A stretch of DNA of 64,000 nt from Cliona cf. orientalis (GCA_963930775.1 OZ005702.1:5084001-5148000), one strand, 5' to 3'. Shown: positions 23,791-36,339, numbered from the stretch's first letter. The notes: generated from the sequence alone by a model not told the origin. Numbers and translations are program-made.

Positions 23791-26095
23791 TGCTCTATAG
23801 AGCTCTAGTTTTATATAGGTGTTTGATAGCAGCCCTTCATGATGCAAATAGAGCAGATTTGATCGATGAATTTCAACGTGTAGTAACACTTAAAGTACAG
23901 TGGCCTCTGATTCAGCAAACAAAGCATGACATTGCAATTGACTGGTACGGTAGCTATCTAAAGAAGCAGTACATGGAAGTCATCTTCACCCTACAATTAT
24001 CTGCCAACAAATGGCTTCCTTCACCAACACAAAAAATATTCAACCTGGCCATCATTAAGAAAGAAAAGATCCAAAGAGGAAGAGTTAACAATGAGTTTAT
24101 CCATAAAACAATCAGGGGAAAAGTTGATGACATTCTTCTAGAGAAGTCCCCCATAGAACTGAAAGACATCTTCATGAACATTGAAGGAGAGAGAAAGGTG
24201 ATTCTAATAGATGGTGCTCCAGGTAGTGGGAAGAGCACACTGACTGTACACATCTGTCAGCAATGGGGCAGAGGAGAACTATTTAATGAGTTCACCATTG
24301 TGATACTCATCCAGTTACGAGACCCAAAAGTACACAGTGCACGGTCGATTGCTGACTTGCTTCCAACTAATGATCGTACAATGGCTGAACATGCTGCTAG
24401 AGAAATAATAGCTAACGAAGGCAGTGGTGTTCTCTGGATACTGGATGGATTTGATGAACTACCAGAGCATATACAAAGAAGTCTTTAATAAGTAACCTCA
24501 TTAAACCGAAACATCAAGAGAATGCCCTGTCAAAAACTGCAGTGATAGTTACTTCTCGTCCGATTTCTTCAGCCGACCTTTGTCCTGTGGTCTCCTCACG
24601 AATTGAAGTATTAGGGTTCACTGCTGAGGAGCAGAGACTATTCTTTACCGAGTGTCTCAACAATGATACAAAAGCTGTGGAAACTCTTATAGAGAGACTT
24701 AGCAGTAACCCAGCCATGGAGGGCAGCTGCTACCTTCCTCTGAATGCTTCCATTGTAGCCCATCTTTACCTAGCCAATGGATCCCTCCCTTCCACTAGCT
24801 ATGGCATATTTTCCTCCCTTGTCCAACACTTTCTCTCTTGCTATCTTCACGAACGACAGGGAGTATCTCAAAAGCTAGCTAGTTTTGAAACACTCGATGA
24901 ACTACCTGACGAACTGCGCTCTTCTTTTAAACAGCTCTGTAAATTAGCATTCACTGGTGCTAGGGACAATAAGATAACCTTTTCTAGCAGTGATATACAA
25001 GCGAGATTTGTGAGCTTGGTCTACTGCAGGCTGCACCTAGCATTATTTCTCATGGTTTATCACAATTTTCTCCATTTATCCGTTCAGGAAATGTTAGCTG
25101 CTGTCCATGTCTCTCGAATGCCAGCCAGTGAGCAGATCTCGACATTTGACTCCATGTTCAATGATGCTCGATTTAGTGCAGTGCTTCAGTTTATGCAGCC
25201 ATCACAAAGCTTCGTACATCAAGGCCTCTCCTCAGCTTAGTACCACGTTTCTTACGTCCTGTCCCTGCAAGCATTTATGATCTTGTTCGAAAAATTATTC
25301 GAAAAAATTCTAAGGCTCTTTTAATTTCCCTTTTGAACTGCGTTTATGAGGCTCAGGACACTGAGTTATGTAGGTATGTTGGAGTACAGCTTAGAGACAA
25401 ACTAACATTTTGGTCTGTATCTGAACTTGATCTTCACAGTATGTCACTATTGCCACAAGACTGCTTCTCCATTGGCTACTTCTTGGCTTCCGTAGCTATC
25501 AGTTTTAAAGGCAAATTCTCAGTTGACCTCAAGTTTTGCTGTTTAAGTGATACTGGCATAAAGATTCTCATGCAAAATCTTTGCAGGAATATGGATCCTC
25601 ACAGTGAAATAACTGGACAGCTTGATATGGACATAGGCCTCAATGGTATTACTGGTGAAGGGGCTTCATACATAGCTGAGGCACTGAGAACTACAAGAGC
25701 ACTGAGAAAGCTGAATCTTTGGGACAATCCAATCGGAGATAAAGGACTACATTACATGGCAGAGGCCCTAACAACCAACACAACACTTACTGAACTAAGT
25801 TTGGGAGAATGCAGACTGGGAATCACAGCAGAGAGTGGTCAAGCACTTACTGAAATGCTACAGAAAATTAAGAGAACTTGACTTGTCATTTAATGAAGTC
25901 ATATCAGACGATGCAGAATCATATATCACAGAGGGTCTCAAGAAGAACACCACTCTCAAAACATTGAATTTAAACTTTTGCAGCATCACTGGAGAAGGCA
26001 TTCGTTTGATTCAGAGTAGTACCTCAACATGCAAGATATGCTATGTAAGATAGTGACTCACAGTACCACAGCAAGTTCCATACCCCGAACTTATG

Positions 26096-26200
26096 GACAG
26101 GAATAGAGAGAGAGCTATAGGATCCGAGAGTCCCAACCAGCTGATATCTTGGACAGGTGCATAAAAGAAGATGGACCAGATTAAAACGGAAGATATGGAA
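26096..26200 (+). other. Conserved 3' flank of NLR-C
   Basis: agagagagctataggatccg, ccaaccagctgatatcttgg and ggaccagattaaaacggaag align with the flanks of NLR-B and NLR-D. Further shared blocks follow (gagaagagtgatgcaataca at about 26620 and 32258), so the duplication unit extends at least 600 bp past the stop. Confidence 0.55.
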
Positions 26201-27258
26201 TATGTAAGTAGAGTTGTTTTCATTTTAATCATCAGTGTACTAAATGCACATGCATACACGCATGTACATGTACACGTTGACTGCAGCCACTTGTGGCACA
26301 ATTGCATTTGTCCTGCAGTATGAAGTTCAGGGCAGGATGCCCCATCCTCTGTAATTAATCCATATTCTTAGTAGTTAGCCTCTGCTTTAATACCTACGCT
26401 AGATGCCCCACTATCTTTATCAACTAAGTGAGTTAGGAAAACATGACTGTGTTCCATATCTTTTAGGACCTGGTGTATACCGTAATATAATTATTACATC
26501 CTCTAGATATATGTGTACATGTGTTTGGGTTAATCTTATGATGATTGTATACAGCCATTCAGTACATGTTTGTGGTCAATCTGTTATCATGAGTCATTCC
26601 TTTGCTGTGTGTGTAGGGCAGAGAAGAGTGATGCAATACAGTGCCATGGATGAATGAACTCTGCTTCAGCTCATAAATAAGTGCTCTTTGGTCCTAAACT
26701 CCAGTGCTAAAGTTAAGCTTTTTGGCTCGATGCAAACTCCTCCAGTACCCATTCTCATCACTACTAGAAATTCTTCTCAGAAGCTGAGCGCGCAATGGGA
26801 CTCCTTTCATCCCAAACTCCCATCAGGCAGTCAATCGTCTCACAAAATCATCACCATTGGAGATTCTCCCGTCACTAAAGAATCCTTCCCCTCTCCTCCC
26901 CACACCCTCTACAGTCACATGCTCCAGACCACTGCTATTGGCACTCTTTCACAAATAGATCTAGAACTCCCAGTATTCAAAGACTTTGAAGATGGAAATA
27001 ATATTATGTGAATCGATAGTCCACTGGACAGATGTTCAAAGACTTTGAAGACAGAAATAATTATGTGAATCAATAATCCACTGGACAGATAATATTACTT
27101 GTATAATAGAAGTTGTGGTTTTAGTACTATTTGTAATCTAGACTACATCACAAGTTTAATGCATAATAAAAAATTTATCATAATAATAACTATTCATTCT
27201 TCCTTCTTTTTAGTTCAATCACTTCCTGTTCAGCATACTGATAAACACGTTAATCTAA
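26201..27258. other. Spacer between NLR-C and NLR-D
   Basis: Several blocks match the sequence after NLR-D (26600-26830 with 32220-32345). The ORF at 26688-27011 is proline/serine-rich and unrecognised; part of it lies in the duplicated block, so I do not call it a gene. Confidence 0.4.
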
Positions 27259-27312
27259 GCGCATGCGCATAGCTTTGCTTCGCTGCAGAACGAGCTTGAA
27301 CCCCACCCACCT
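27259..27312 (+). promoter_or_regulatory. Conserved promoter block of NLR-D
   Basis: gcgcatgcgc (27259-27268), atagctttgcttcgctgcag and ccccacccacc, in the order seen before NLR-C. About 160 bp upstream of the ATG at 27419. Confidence 0.5.
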
Positions 27313-27418
27313 TTAAATAACGTCACTGATCAAGTCTCGACTATATAAACATAGTCTTGTCCACGCAATTGTGTGATACAACTACGACGTGTAGGTGAAA
27401 TCTGACGTTTTTGAAACC

Positions 27419-30400
27419 ATGGCTAAAGGAGGTGTATCTGTAGGCAGTGTATCTGCCAGACCTATTCACAGCCTTGAGGAGCAGCTGTCCAAGTTCCCTG
27501 CTCAGCTCCTTGATGGTCCCTGTGCTGATGCCCACCTGGTCAAGCTGAGTCAGTCCATAGCAGAGTGGAGAGATCTGTCCCCTTACCTGCGTCTGAGTCC
27601 AGCAGAGGAGAGGGGAATTCTCACAGCCCTCCCCCCGGCCACCCCTGCCAGGCAACGCATTGACATGCTCAGAACATGGAGGGACAAGTTTGGACTCGAT
27701 GCTACTTACAGGTGAGCAGCTGTAAATTTATGTAGCTATCACACTATTGAAAGGTGCATGAGAGAATATTCAATAGTTGATTATGAGTTATGTGCTAGAG
27801 ATGATTACAGTCGCATAACTAAGGCCATACTTAAGTTTGTGCCAAGCAAAAGTAGCCCACTTGTTTGTTCTGCTTATTTTGTAGCAGCTATCAAATGTGG
27901 CAGGCCAGGGGAGCTGCCCTCACCCCCTTCCCACCAATGAGCCTGGCAATAGTGGCAGTTGATGCCCATTGTGATTAATGATTTACTGTCAGGATAAACA
28001 GGAGCACTAAATAAGTTGTGTAGCAGAGAATACACTGGTGGAACTAAGTGAAGAAAGTGTAGGATAGCAATTGAACCAAGAACCAGAACTGTTCACTGTG
28101 ACATGTGATGCAGTAGTCTCCCATACAAACACAATGTCATGTTTGTCTTGCAACAGCCCTGGACTATGCATGCATCCTGAGCACTTGTCACAACAAACGT
28201 GGGTGGATTCACCCCATAAGAGGGTTGACCATTATTATAATAGTGGGGAAAATGGTCAAAATAACAATTCGGTCCATCATAACTCTCTTTATAGTATTAG
28301 AGAGTTAATAGATAAGACATGTGTGTTGTGACCATTGTATGTGTACCTCAAAGAAGATTGGGTCAGATTCACCTTTAGCAACAGAACTGGTAGTCACATA
28401 CCTAGCTCTCCCATTACAAAAATGTAGCTAATGCAAAAGAGGGCCCAGAGACCCTAGTGCAGGACAAATGTACGAGGTCTAGTTGGATGCTTCTATTTTA
28501 AGGCAACCCTTTAGTCAGAACGAATCTCTAAATACTGTATAGTGGGAAACTTTCGAGGGAGAAAACTTTTGCAGATTGGTAGGAAGGAAGTAACTATTAA
28601 ACTGATCATATAATGGATGTGTTATGCTTAAAAGTTCGGAAAACTTTCGTGGGTGTTGTAAAAACGTAAAATTTGTGAAGGTTTTCTTCCTCATAAGTTG
28701 TAATTTATATTGTATGGCGATAACTAATCCAAGAGTATGTGTCCTATCAATAGCTAACTGTTCCCCTTCTACAGGTGTTTGATAACTGCCCTACACAATG
28801 CAAATAGAGTAGATTTGATTGACGACCTTGAAAGTGTAGTATCATTTGAACAAATACCAACACACCGACCTCTGATTAAGCTAACTAAACATGATCTTGA
28901 CTGGTACGGTAGCTACCTAAAGAACCAGTATGTGGAAATCTTCAACCTACAAGTATCTGCCAACAAATGGCTTCCTTCACCAACACAAAAAATCTTCAAC
29001 CTGGCCATCATCAAGAAACAAAAGATTCAAAGGGGAAGAGTTGACAATGCATTTATCGATAAGACCATCAGAGGACAAGTTGATGACATTCTTCTAGAGA
29101 AGTCCCCCATAGAACTGAAAGACATCTTCAAGAACATTGAAGGAGAGAGAAAGGTGATTCTAATAGACGGTGCTCCAGGTAGCGGGAAGAGCACACTGAC
29201 TGTACACATCTGTCAGCAATGGGGCAGAGGAGAACTATTCAATGAATTTACTGTTGTGATACTTGTCCAATTACGAGACCCACGAGTACAGAGTGCACAG
29301 TTAATTACTGACTTGCTTCCCACAAAAGATCGTGCAATGGCTGAACAGGCTGCTAAAGATATTATAGCTAATGAAGGCAGTGATGTTCTCTGGATACTAG
29401 ATGGGTTTGATGAGCTACCATCACATCTGCAGAAAGACTCGATCATCAGTACACTGATCAGGCCAAACCTTTACCAGGAGAACCCACTGTCAAAAACTGC
29501 AGTGATAGTCACTTCTCGTCCAATTTCATCAGATGACCTTTGTCCTGTGGTCTCCTCACGAATTGAAGTATTAGGGTTCACTGCTGAGGAGCAGAGACTA
29601 TTCTTTACCGAGTGTCTCAACAATGATACAAAAGCTATGGAGACTCTAATGGAGAGACTTAGCAGTAACCCAGCCATGGAGGGCAGCTGCTACCTTCCTC
29701 TGAATGCTTCCATTGTAGCCCATCTTTACCTAACCAATGGATCCCTCCCTTCCACTATTTATGGTATATTTTCTTCCCTTGTCCAGCACTGTCTCTCTCG
29801 CTATCTTCACGAACGACAGGGAGTATCTCAAACACTAGCCAGTTTTGAATCATTCAATGAACTGCCTGATGAATTGCACTCTTCCTTTAAACAGCTCTGT
29901 AAACTAGCATTCACTGGTGCTAGGGACAATAAGGTAACCTTTTCTAGCAGTGACATAGATGCTTTAGGATCTTCAGATAAGATTTGTGAACTTGGTCTAC
30001 TGCAGGCTGTACCTAGTATTGTTTCTCATGGTCGATCATTTTATCACAACTTTCTACATTTGTCCATTCAGGAGATGCTAGCTGCAGTTCATATATCTCG
30101 AATGCCAGCCAGTGAACAAATCTTAACATTTGATTCCATGTTCAATGATGCTAGTGCTCGATTTAGTGCAGTGCTTCAATTTTATGCAGCCATCACAAAG
30201 CTTCGTACATCAAGGCCGTTCCTCAGCTTAGTACCACGTTTTTTGCGTCCTGTTCCTGCAAGTATTTATGATCTTGTTAGGAAAACTGTTCGAAAAGGAT
30301 CTAGGCCTCTTATATGTTCACTTTTGAACTGCTTGTATGAGGCTCAGGACACTGACTTATGTAAGTATGTAGGAGAACAGCTTAGAGACAAGATGCCATT

Positions 30401-31058
30401 TTTGGATAAGTTACATGGGTCTGAATCTGAGCTTTTTCTTGCAGGTATGTCACTATTACCCCATGACTGCCTCTCCATTGGCTACTTCCTGGCTTCCATT
30501 GCCATTAGTTATAAAGGCAGATTCTCAGTTGACCTTTGCTCTTCTCTAAGTAATACTGGCATCAAGATCCCCATGCAAAGTCTTTGCAGGAGCCTGGATC
30601 CTCACAGTGAAGTAACTGGTCACCTTGACATGTACATATGGCATAATGAGATCACTGGAGTAGGGGCTTCTTACATAGCTGAGGCATTGAGAACTACTAG
30701 AGCACTGAGGAAGCTGAGTCTGTTGGGCAATCCAATTGGTGATAAAGGACTACAGTACATTGCAGAGGCCCTAACAACCAATACAACACTTACTGAACTA
30801 AGTTTGTACTCATGTGGACTAAAAATCAAAGAGGAGGGTGGTCCAGCACTCACTGAAATGCTACAGAAAAACAAAACTTTGAGTGAACTTAATTTGTCAC
30901 ATAATGAAGTCATATCAGACAATGCAGTATCATTTATCGTAGAGGGTCTCAAGAAGAACATCACTCTCAAAACATTGTTATTGTACTCCTGTGGCATCAC
31001 ACTCAAAGGCATTCGTTTGATTCGGAGTAGCGCCTTAACGTGCAAGATATTATATTAA
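27419..31058 (+). CDS. NLR-D: intact Death-NACHT-LRR receptor
   Basis: Two exons, 27419-27711 and 28775-31058, joined in phase 2 (ACTTACAG|gtgagc ... ttctacag|GTGTTTG), give about 858 residues without a stop. The ATG lies in accATGGCT, a good initiation context. Residues about 15-95 form a Death domain (EWRDLSPYLRLSPAEERGIL). NACHT has Walker A GAPGSGKST near residue 229, Walker B LDGFDELP near 306, VIVTSRPIS near 341 and RIEVLGFTAEEQ after it. LRRs of the NLR type fill about 714-850 (GVGASYIAEALRTT, GDKGLQYIAEALTT). No signal peptide or membrane segment, so a cytosolic sensor that would oligomerise through NACHT and signal through Death is expected from the family. It is the one complete unit of this tandem series. 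Confidence 0.9.
28135..28345 (+). repeat. NLR-intron repeat, copy 2
   Basis: tcttgcaacagccctggact, acgtgggtggattcacccca, tccatcataactctctttat and ataagacatgtgtg match copies at 22246, 34365, 36340 and 39365. It lies in the single intron of NLR-D. Confidence 0.6.
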
Positions 31059-31109
31059 TCGGAGCAAAATTAATAATACCACAGGAAGCGCCACACCCCC
31101 ACCATACAG

Positions 31110-31245
31110 ACAAGAGTCACGGTACTAGGAGTGTGTAGAGAGAGCTAGGATCTGTCTGTCCCAACCAGCTGATAGCTTGGACAACTATAGCTACAGGTGC
31201 ATGGAAGAAAACAGACCAGATTGAAGTAAATGACGTGGAACATGT
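31110..31245 (+). other. Conserved 3' flank of NLR-D
   Basis: gtagagagagctaggatctg, tcccaaccagctgatagctt and ggtgcatggaagaaaacaga match the B and C flanks. Confidence 0.6.
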
Positions 31246-32591
31246 ATGTATTTTACACATACAGTTACATAACCTTAATGAGTATATAGCTTATTTAATT
31301 TATCTTTCATCATCAATAATTATTCGTCTACAGTCACCCCAAAGCCAACAATAATTAGCCTTTGGTTGCTAGGTGACTACAAATTGATCCTCCCCCCCCC
31401 CCCCCCATCACATGAACACTTAAATTCACACATAGTCATACTAATTATGTACATACAGACATTCATACATATAATACCCACAGGTGAGAGGAGCATCACT
31501 GTGGATGACTGGGGGACTCTACTATTAATGCCCCGGCACTAACAGCTAGGGAGGTGCTGATGTTGCCGACAGTTCCACAACTGGCCTAGGGGTCGGCAAT
31601 TCCCTCGAGTCAGCAGCAGATCACTAAAGGAACTCCTAGATCAAGAAGAGAACCTGCTCAAGTCAAAATGTGTCTGTCAAACCTCCCCAAGTGAGATAAA
31701 CTATAATAATTATTCTAACATAGGAAATGAGATGTAGTGTCCATGGACTCCAATTTTCCTATTCTCTCAGCTTGGGGATTAATAAAGGATTGTTTGTGTC
31801 CAGTGTTGTCTGAGGAAGGGGGTCTTGGCCAGCTGAGGGGACATGCTTCTCTAGGAGATTTAATACAGACTGCAGCCTCTTGTGGCACAATATTCCACTT
31901 GTCCTATGGTGTGAAGGGTAGGGGATCCCAGGGTGCCCCCTCCTCTGTATTAATCTCTGTTCCTAATGGTTAATCTCAGCTTATGTGCACTGTAGCTAGC
32001 TAGACGACCCACTATCTGCGTCAACTAAGCGAGTCAGGAAAGCATATTATGCTCCACACCTAAGGCCAATTTTCCACACCTTATACATGTTTACCCTATT
32101 ATTACCTTATACCCTATTTCCTCTACATGTGTACTTGTACATGTGTTTGGGATAACCTTATGATGATTGTGTACAACTCAGTACATGCTTGTGGTCAATC
32201 TGTTATCATGAGTCATTCCTTTGCTGTGTGTGCATGTGTGTACATGTGTAGGACAGAGAAGAGTGATGCAATACAGTGCCATGGATCAAATTCTCTTCGT
32301 CTCAAACTCCCATCAGGCAGTTGATCGTCCACAAAATCATCAAGATAATATCATGCATAACAATGGTAGCTGCAGTGATAATAATAATAATTATTATTAT
32401 TAAATATCTTATTGCCATAAATTTAAGTTTTATCTCATTCCCTGATTTTATACATAATTTCTCACAAGTTGCCCTGACCTTGAGACTGCGTATATAAATA
32501 GTATAAACTCATTGAATTTTATTAATAAATAATATTGGTCTCTGATTTTATGTCAGTTAATTGATGTTGCTTAGCCAGAGTTCCCACTATA
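31246..32591. other. Spacer between NLR-D and NLR-E
   Basis: Contains a poly-C run (about 31391-31406) and the block shared with 26600-26830. No credible gene was seen. Confidence 0.4.
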
Positions 32592-32632
32592 CGCATGCGC
32601 ATAATAATCTTGACGAGCCCCACCCATCCAGT
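32592..32632 (+). promoter_or_regulatory. Shortened promoter block of NLR-E
   Basis: cgcatgcgc (32592-32600) then cttgacgagccccacccatc. About 150 bp before the ATG at 32749. Same order as in C and D but with the middle lost. Confidence 0.45.
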
Positions 32633-32748
32633 TCAGCAATGAATCCTGAACGCTGCGGTGGGAGTGGTCTGGTAACTCCCCCAAAGTTTACCTTCTGCAA
32701 GGTTTACTGTCTGAAGCTCGAGTTTGATCTCCATATAATATTTAGAGT

Positions 32749-33542
32749 ATGGCTACACAAGGTGAGATATGCTGTACGTAAACTACATTGCATGTAAAAT
32801 AAATATTGGAGCCTATAAGGGGATCTATAGTGCACTCCGAGTCACTTTTCTCCCTCGTATAAATAATATAGGCGTCTACCCAGACGACCCAAAGCTGAAA
32901 GACTTGGTCTACGAGCTGAAAGAAGTAGACTGGAATCAACTTGGCATCCAGTTGAATATTCCAAGACACATTCTTAGAAATATTGATCGAGAGAACCCTG
33001 ACAATGAATCCAGGAAGCTGTCGGAAGTGCTCCAGTACTGGATAGACAATGAACCAGTAGCATCATGGGAGAAAATAATCCAGGCTCTGCAAAGGATCAG
33101 TGGACACAGAACGAAACATCATCACTAGCATTCAGTCAAAATACTGCATGAGCAGTCCACAACCTCAAGGACGCATCGAGTCTCCCACTGCTTCTAAATC
33201 TGATGAAAGTGATCATCAAATTGTGTCTAAGCATAAAAGATCACTAGTGATGGCAGAAGAAGGTGTATCTGTAGGCAGTGTGTCTGCCAGACCTATTCAC
33301 AGCCTTGAGGACCAGCTGTCCAAGCTCCCTGCTCAGCTCCTTGATAGTCCCTGTGCTGATGCCCACCTGGTCAAGTTGAGTCAGTCCGTGACAGAGTGGC
33401 AGGACCTGGCTCCTTACATGAGACTAAAGCTAGCAGAGGAGAGGGGAATCCTATCAGCCTCCCACCAAGTCACTCCTGCCAGATAATGCTCTGAAATGTT
33501 CAGAATATGGAAGGAGAGGCTTGGAGAGAATGCTACCTACAG
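32749..33542 (+). pseudogene. NLR-E: relic with two Death-fold domains, no NACHT
   Basis: A 13-base first exon (ATGGCTACACAAG|gtgaga, 32749-32761) joins 32872 on (GVYPDDPKLKDLVYELKEVD). This gives a Death domain of a different subtype (VDWNQLGIQLNIPRHILRNI). A frameshift near 33110 separates it from NIITSIQSKY. A second Death domain of the C/D type follows (SLEDQLSKLPAQLLDSPCAD). There CAA is replaced by TAA at about 33484, just before a good donor (CTACAG|gtaagt, 33543). No NACHT exon follows in the next 5 kb except a scrap at 36770-36860. A decayed member whose original form probably had tandem Death domains. Confidence 0.75.
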
Positions 33543-33620
33543 GTAAGTACTTGTTTAAATTTTATATGGTGTGATAATATTTTTTATAAGATCTGTCATG
33601 GTGTATGATTGCCCTGTATG

Positions 33621-33749
33621 CATGAAAATTCAGTAGGTTTATCTTCTACTACCAATCCAAACCTAAGGGGAAACCATCCCACTGCCTGCTCAGGCAAACC
33701 TAATTTAAGCAAAAGGCAGAGCCACATAGGTGCCTAGCCTTGAGAACTA
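33621..33749 (+). repeat. Truncated end repeat of the Penelope-like element
   Basis: 129 bp starting catgaaaattcagtaggttt and ending gccttgagaactat match the first part of the 419-bp direct repeats at 40694 and 44378, with a few changes. No other part of the element is adjacent. Confidence 0.8.
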
Positions 33750-33759
33750 TGCATAACTG

Positions 33760-34270
33760 GATAAAGTAACCGATTGATCGTCTTGAGCACAAAAATCATC
33801 ATATCTCGAGATTTACATACATGTATACTATAGTTAATCGAATACAATGCATGATCCAATTTAATGTAATAGATTAGCATTAATTTTTATGAATTCTCAT
33901 AACGTTTATATATGAGCGATTGACGATCTTTACCAGAAAAACACGCGTTTTTCAAAATTGAAATTATTTTTTTTCCATGCGTAGTATTAGATTAAGTACG
34001 GCAGCCACCTGAGCAACTTGTAAGCACAACGAATCAAATGAATTTAGTGAAAAACTGGCTTCAGTGTGCTTGGCAGCCACCTGAGCAACTTGTAAGCACA
34101 ACGAATCAAATGAATTTAGTGAAAAACTGGCTTCAGTGTGCTTCAAATCGATGGATACAGTTCTCAAGCATCACAAATAGTGCCTTTTGTTGGTCACTGT
34201 AGCCACGTCTATTGACAGTGCCAATAATACATGCAAGCCTTATACTTTTTGCTCATGTACAAACCCAACT
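33760..34270 (+). repeat. Dispersed repeat, copy 2, with internal tandem duplication
   Basis: Shares gcacaaaaatcatcatatct, gaaaaactggcttcagtgtg, cttcaaatcgatgg and ttttgctcatgtacaaaccc with 23415-23790. A MITE-like or NLR-intron repeat; non-coding. Confidence 0.55.
34001..34144. repeat. 72-bp tandem duplication
   Basis: gcagccacctgagcaacttg begins at 34001 and again at 34073. The two 72-bp units are essentially identical, which points to a recent duplication. Confidence 0.85.
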
Positions 34271-34364
34271 AGCCTAGAGTATCACTGGTAAAGATTGTTG
34301 AAGTGTATACAATGTAGAGTTTCATTCAATAGTCACTAGTCACTAGTCACCAATACATACATGT

Positions 34365-34560
34365 TGTACACCTGGCTTGCTATGCATGCGTCCTGAGCAC
34401 CTGTCACCACAAATATGGGTGGATTCACCCCATTAGAGGCATGGCATGATACTATGGAAATGGTCAAATAACTTCCTTTATGGTATAGCCTAGGCTGCAG
34501 TAGAGATTAGATAGACCAGAACATGTGACTGTGGTATGATCGTTGCTTGTGTACCATAAG
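34365..34560 (+). repeat. NLR-intron repeat, copy 3
   Basis: gcgtcctgagcacctgtcac, cacaaatatgggtggattca, agtagagattagatagacca and gtaccataag match the other copies. It sits where the NLR-E intron would be. Confidence 0.55.
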
Positions 34561-35510
34561 TTCATAGGTGGATATTAGATGCTATTCAATAAACTAGAGC
34601 ACTAAAGTGCAGAACGCTCGGTGCAAATGCAGCATTTAACAGTAAATGTTGATGGTAGATATGGTGCTAAGATTACAAGTCAGGATTGATGGTAAATATA
34701 CTAGTAACGTTTGTGATGAAGACAATATTAATTTTTGGCTGTTCTTGAAGTGCTACAATAATTATGCTGATGCAGTGTGTGGCTCTGAAATACTAACCAG
34801 CTGACACAATAATTTAAAACGGCCAGATTGCTAGACTGCACTGGATAGCTAGCTACTGTCATCTACAGATACACGTACAACCAAGCTTGGCTTTATGCAC
34901 TATAAAGTTATGACAGGATGGTGACTATAATATGTATGCAACTCTAGGATGAGACCATAAGCCTCGAACCCAGGTGTACACGTGATCAGGACGAACAATG
35001 AGCATTTATTAGACTCTGCCACTGCCACGTGGCAACTATGGATTTTGCAATTGAATTTGCCCTATAGCCTATGAACTGTATCCTGTAGCCATAATATTAT
35101 AATTGGGGCGAGCCTGAGCAAGCTGGTTCCTCAATGTTCGCTATATATTGTTATATCTTATTATTATGGTACGTCGGTCACATAAAATATATGCCCAGCA
35201 TGGCTCTATGGACATAAGCGCGAAATAATCCATTGCGCATTCTCGTTCTCGGGCCACAGGCCGTATATACGCTGTTCTAATTTAGCGAATTGCAGATTTA
35301 CACTCGTGCTTTTAGTACAGTATCGCCATCCGTGATCGTGGCATGGCATGAACGTTGAACCAAGTGTAAACTAGAGAAAAGTAAGGCTGCAAAGGAGGAC
35401 AGAGCTCGTCGTCAATTATAGTCAGCTCAACCGCACGAGGAGCGGTTAAGAAGGTGATCAAGATAGACAGTAACTTGCTGCTCACTGAGACTGTAGCTAT
35501 ATTAAACCAG

Positions 35511-35810
35511 GAGTACATTACTAGGAGTGTGCAACGCACACATGAGTAGTGCAAACATCTCTTTCCAGATTTGACATCACAGAATATCATTAATATCCAA
35601 CCACTAAAACCATGAAGCCATGAAGGTTGTGTCTGCACTGTCCTATCAGTAACTAGCTGCAGCTGCAGCTATACAGAATGTAACTCAGTGGTTGCAACTT
35701 AAGTACCTTCAGGCCCATGTACAAGGGTGGTTGTGATGTCAAATCTGGAAAGAGATGTTTGCACTACTATTGTGTGCGTTGCACACTCCTAGTAATGTAC
35801 TCCTGATTAA
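35511..35810. mobile_element. Foldback element with about 70-bp inverted arms
   Basis: 35511-35580 (ccaggagtacattactagga ... ctttccagatttgacatcac) is the reverse complement of 35733-35810 with few differences. The loop is about 150 bp. Non-coding. Confidence 0.8.
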
Positions 35811-35871
35811 ACAGAGGCGGCTATGCGGCTCAGTCTTGCCAGACTATGGCCCGTAGCTATTAACTGTTGGC

Positions 35872-35926
35872 TAGCCTCGTCCCAGGTCCCTCCCTGTGCA
35901 CTGAGAGGGATCTGGGGACGAGGCTA
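35872..35926. mobile_element. Mini-MITE, 55 bp, with 9-bp target duplication
   Basis: It begins tagcctcgtccc and ends ggggacgaggcta, inverted. It is flanked on both sides by actgttggc (35863-35871 and 35927-35935). The same termini occur at 45115-45484 and 53187-53224. Confidence 0.85.
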
Positions 35927-36084
35927 ACTGTTGGCATACACGTACGGCATAGAGTAGACACTATATGTGGAGGGGGCTATCGCATGGCAGCTATGTATAC
36001 AGCCACGCCTCAACGTGAAATTTGACAGAATTCGGCGCTCGCTCAGGCTCACCCCCAAATGCCCTGCATTAACACTTGATTATG

Positions 36085-36310
36085 CTAGGCTGTGCGCATG
36101 AGCAGAAAGCATATGGGGTGTGGTTGATAGGTGTGGCCAAAAAACGCACTGTTTGTGACACTCGTGGGCCTTTCCAAACGATTTGAAGCGTAATGAAGTA
36201 ATCAAAGATTTTGACAGATTCATTGTGCTTAGGAGTCACTCAAATGCCTATATCTTGATCCATTATGAGATCTGACGATTTTTGTGCTGATAGAGAAACA
36301 GATAGATAGC
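36085..36310 (-). repeat. Dispersed repeat, copy 3 (inverted)
   Basis: gtgcgcatgagcagaaagca, gtggttgataggtgtggcca, ccaaacgatttgaagcgtaa and gatctgacgatttttgtgct read as the reverse complement of 23500-23690. Confidence 0.6.
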
Positions 36311-36339
36311 CATGGGATAATTATCAGATTAAGAGGCAG

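Larger units (their letters stand above)
21820..26053 (+). pseudogene. NLR-C: Death-NACHT-LRR gene with several frameshifts
   Basis: Exon 1 (21820-22100, ATG in actATGGCT) encodes an intact Death domain (EWRDLSPYLRL) and ends TACAG|gtgagg in phase 2. Exon 2 starts at 23819 (CLIAALHDANRADLIDEF). NACHT: GAPGSGKST at about 24212, LDGFDELP at about 24440, VIVTSRPISS at about 24545; LRRs from about 25620 (LNGITGEGASYIAEAL). Compared with intact NLR-D, one base is missing near 24478, about 40 bases are lost near 25005, one T is missing near 25192, and another shift lies near 25860. The intron (22101-23818) is long because repeats inserted there. It looks recently disabled; consensus errors could explain the single-base cases but not the larger loss. 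Confidence 0.85.

Noticed and set aside
26688-27011. 107-residue Pro/Ser-rich ORF
   Set aside because: Part of it matches the duplicated NLR 3' flank at 32280-32345 where the frame is not kept; no domain.
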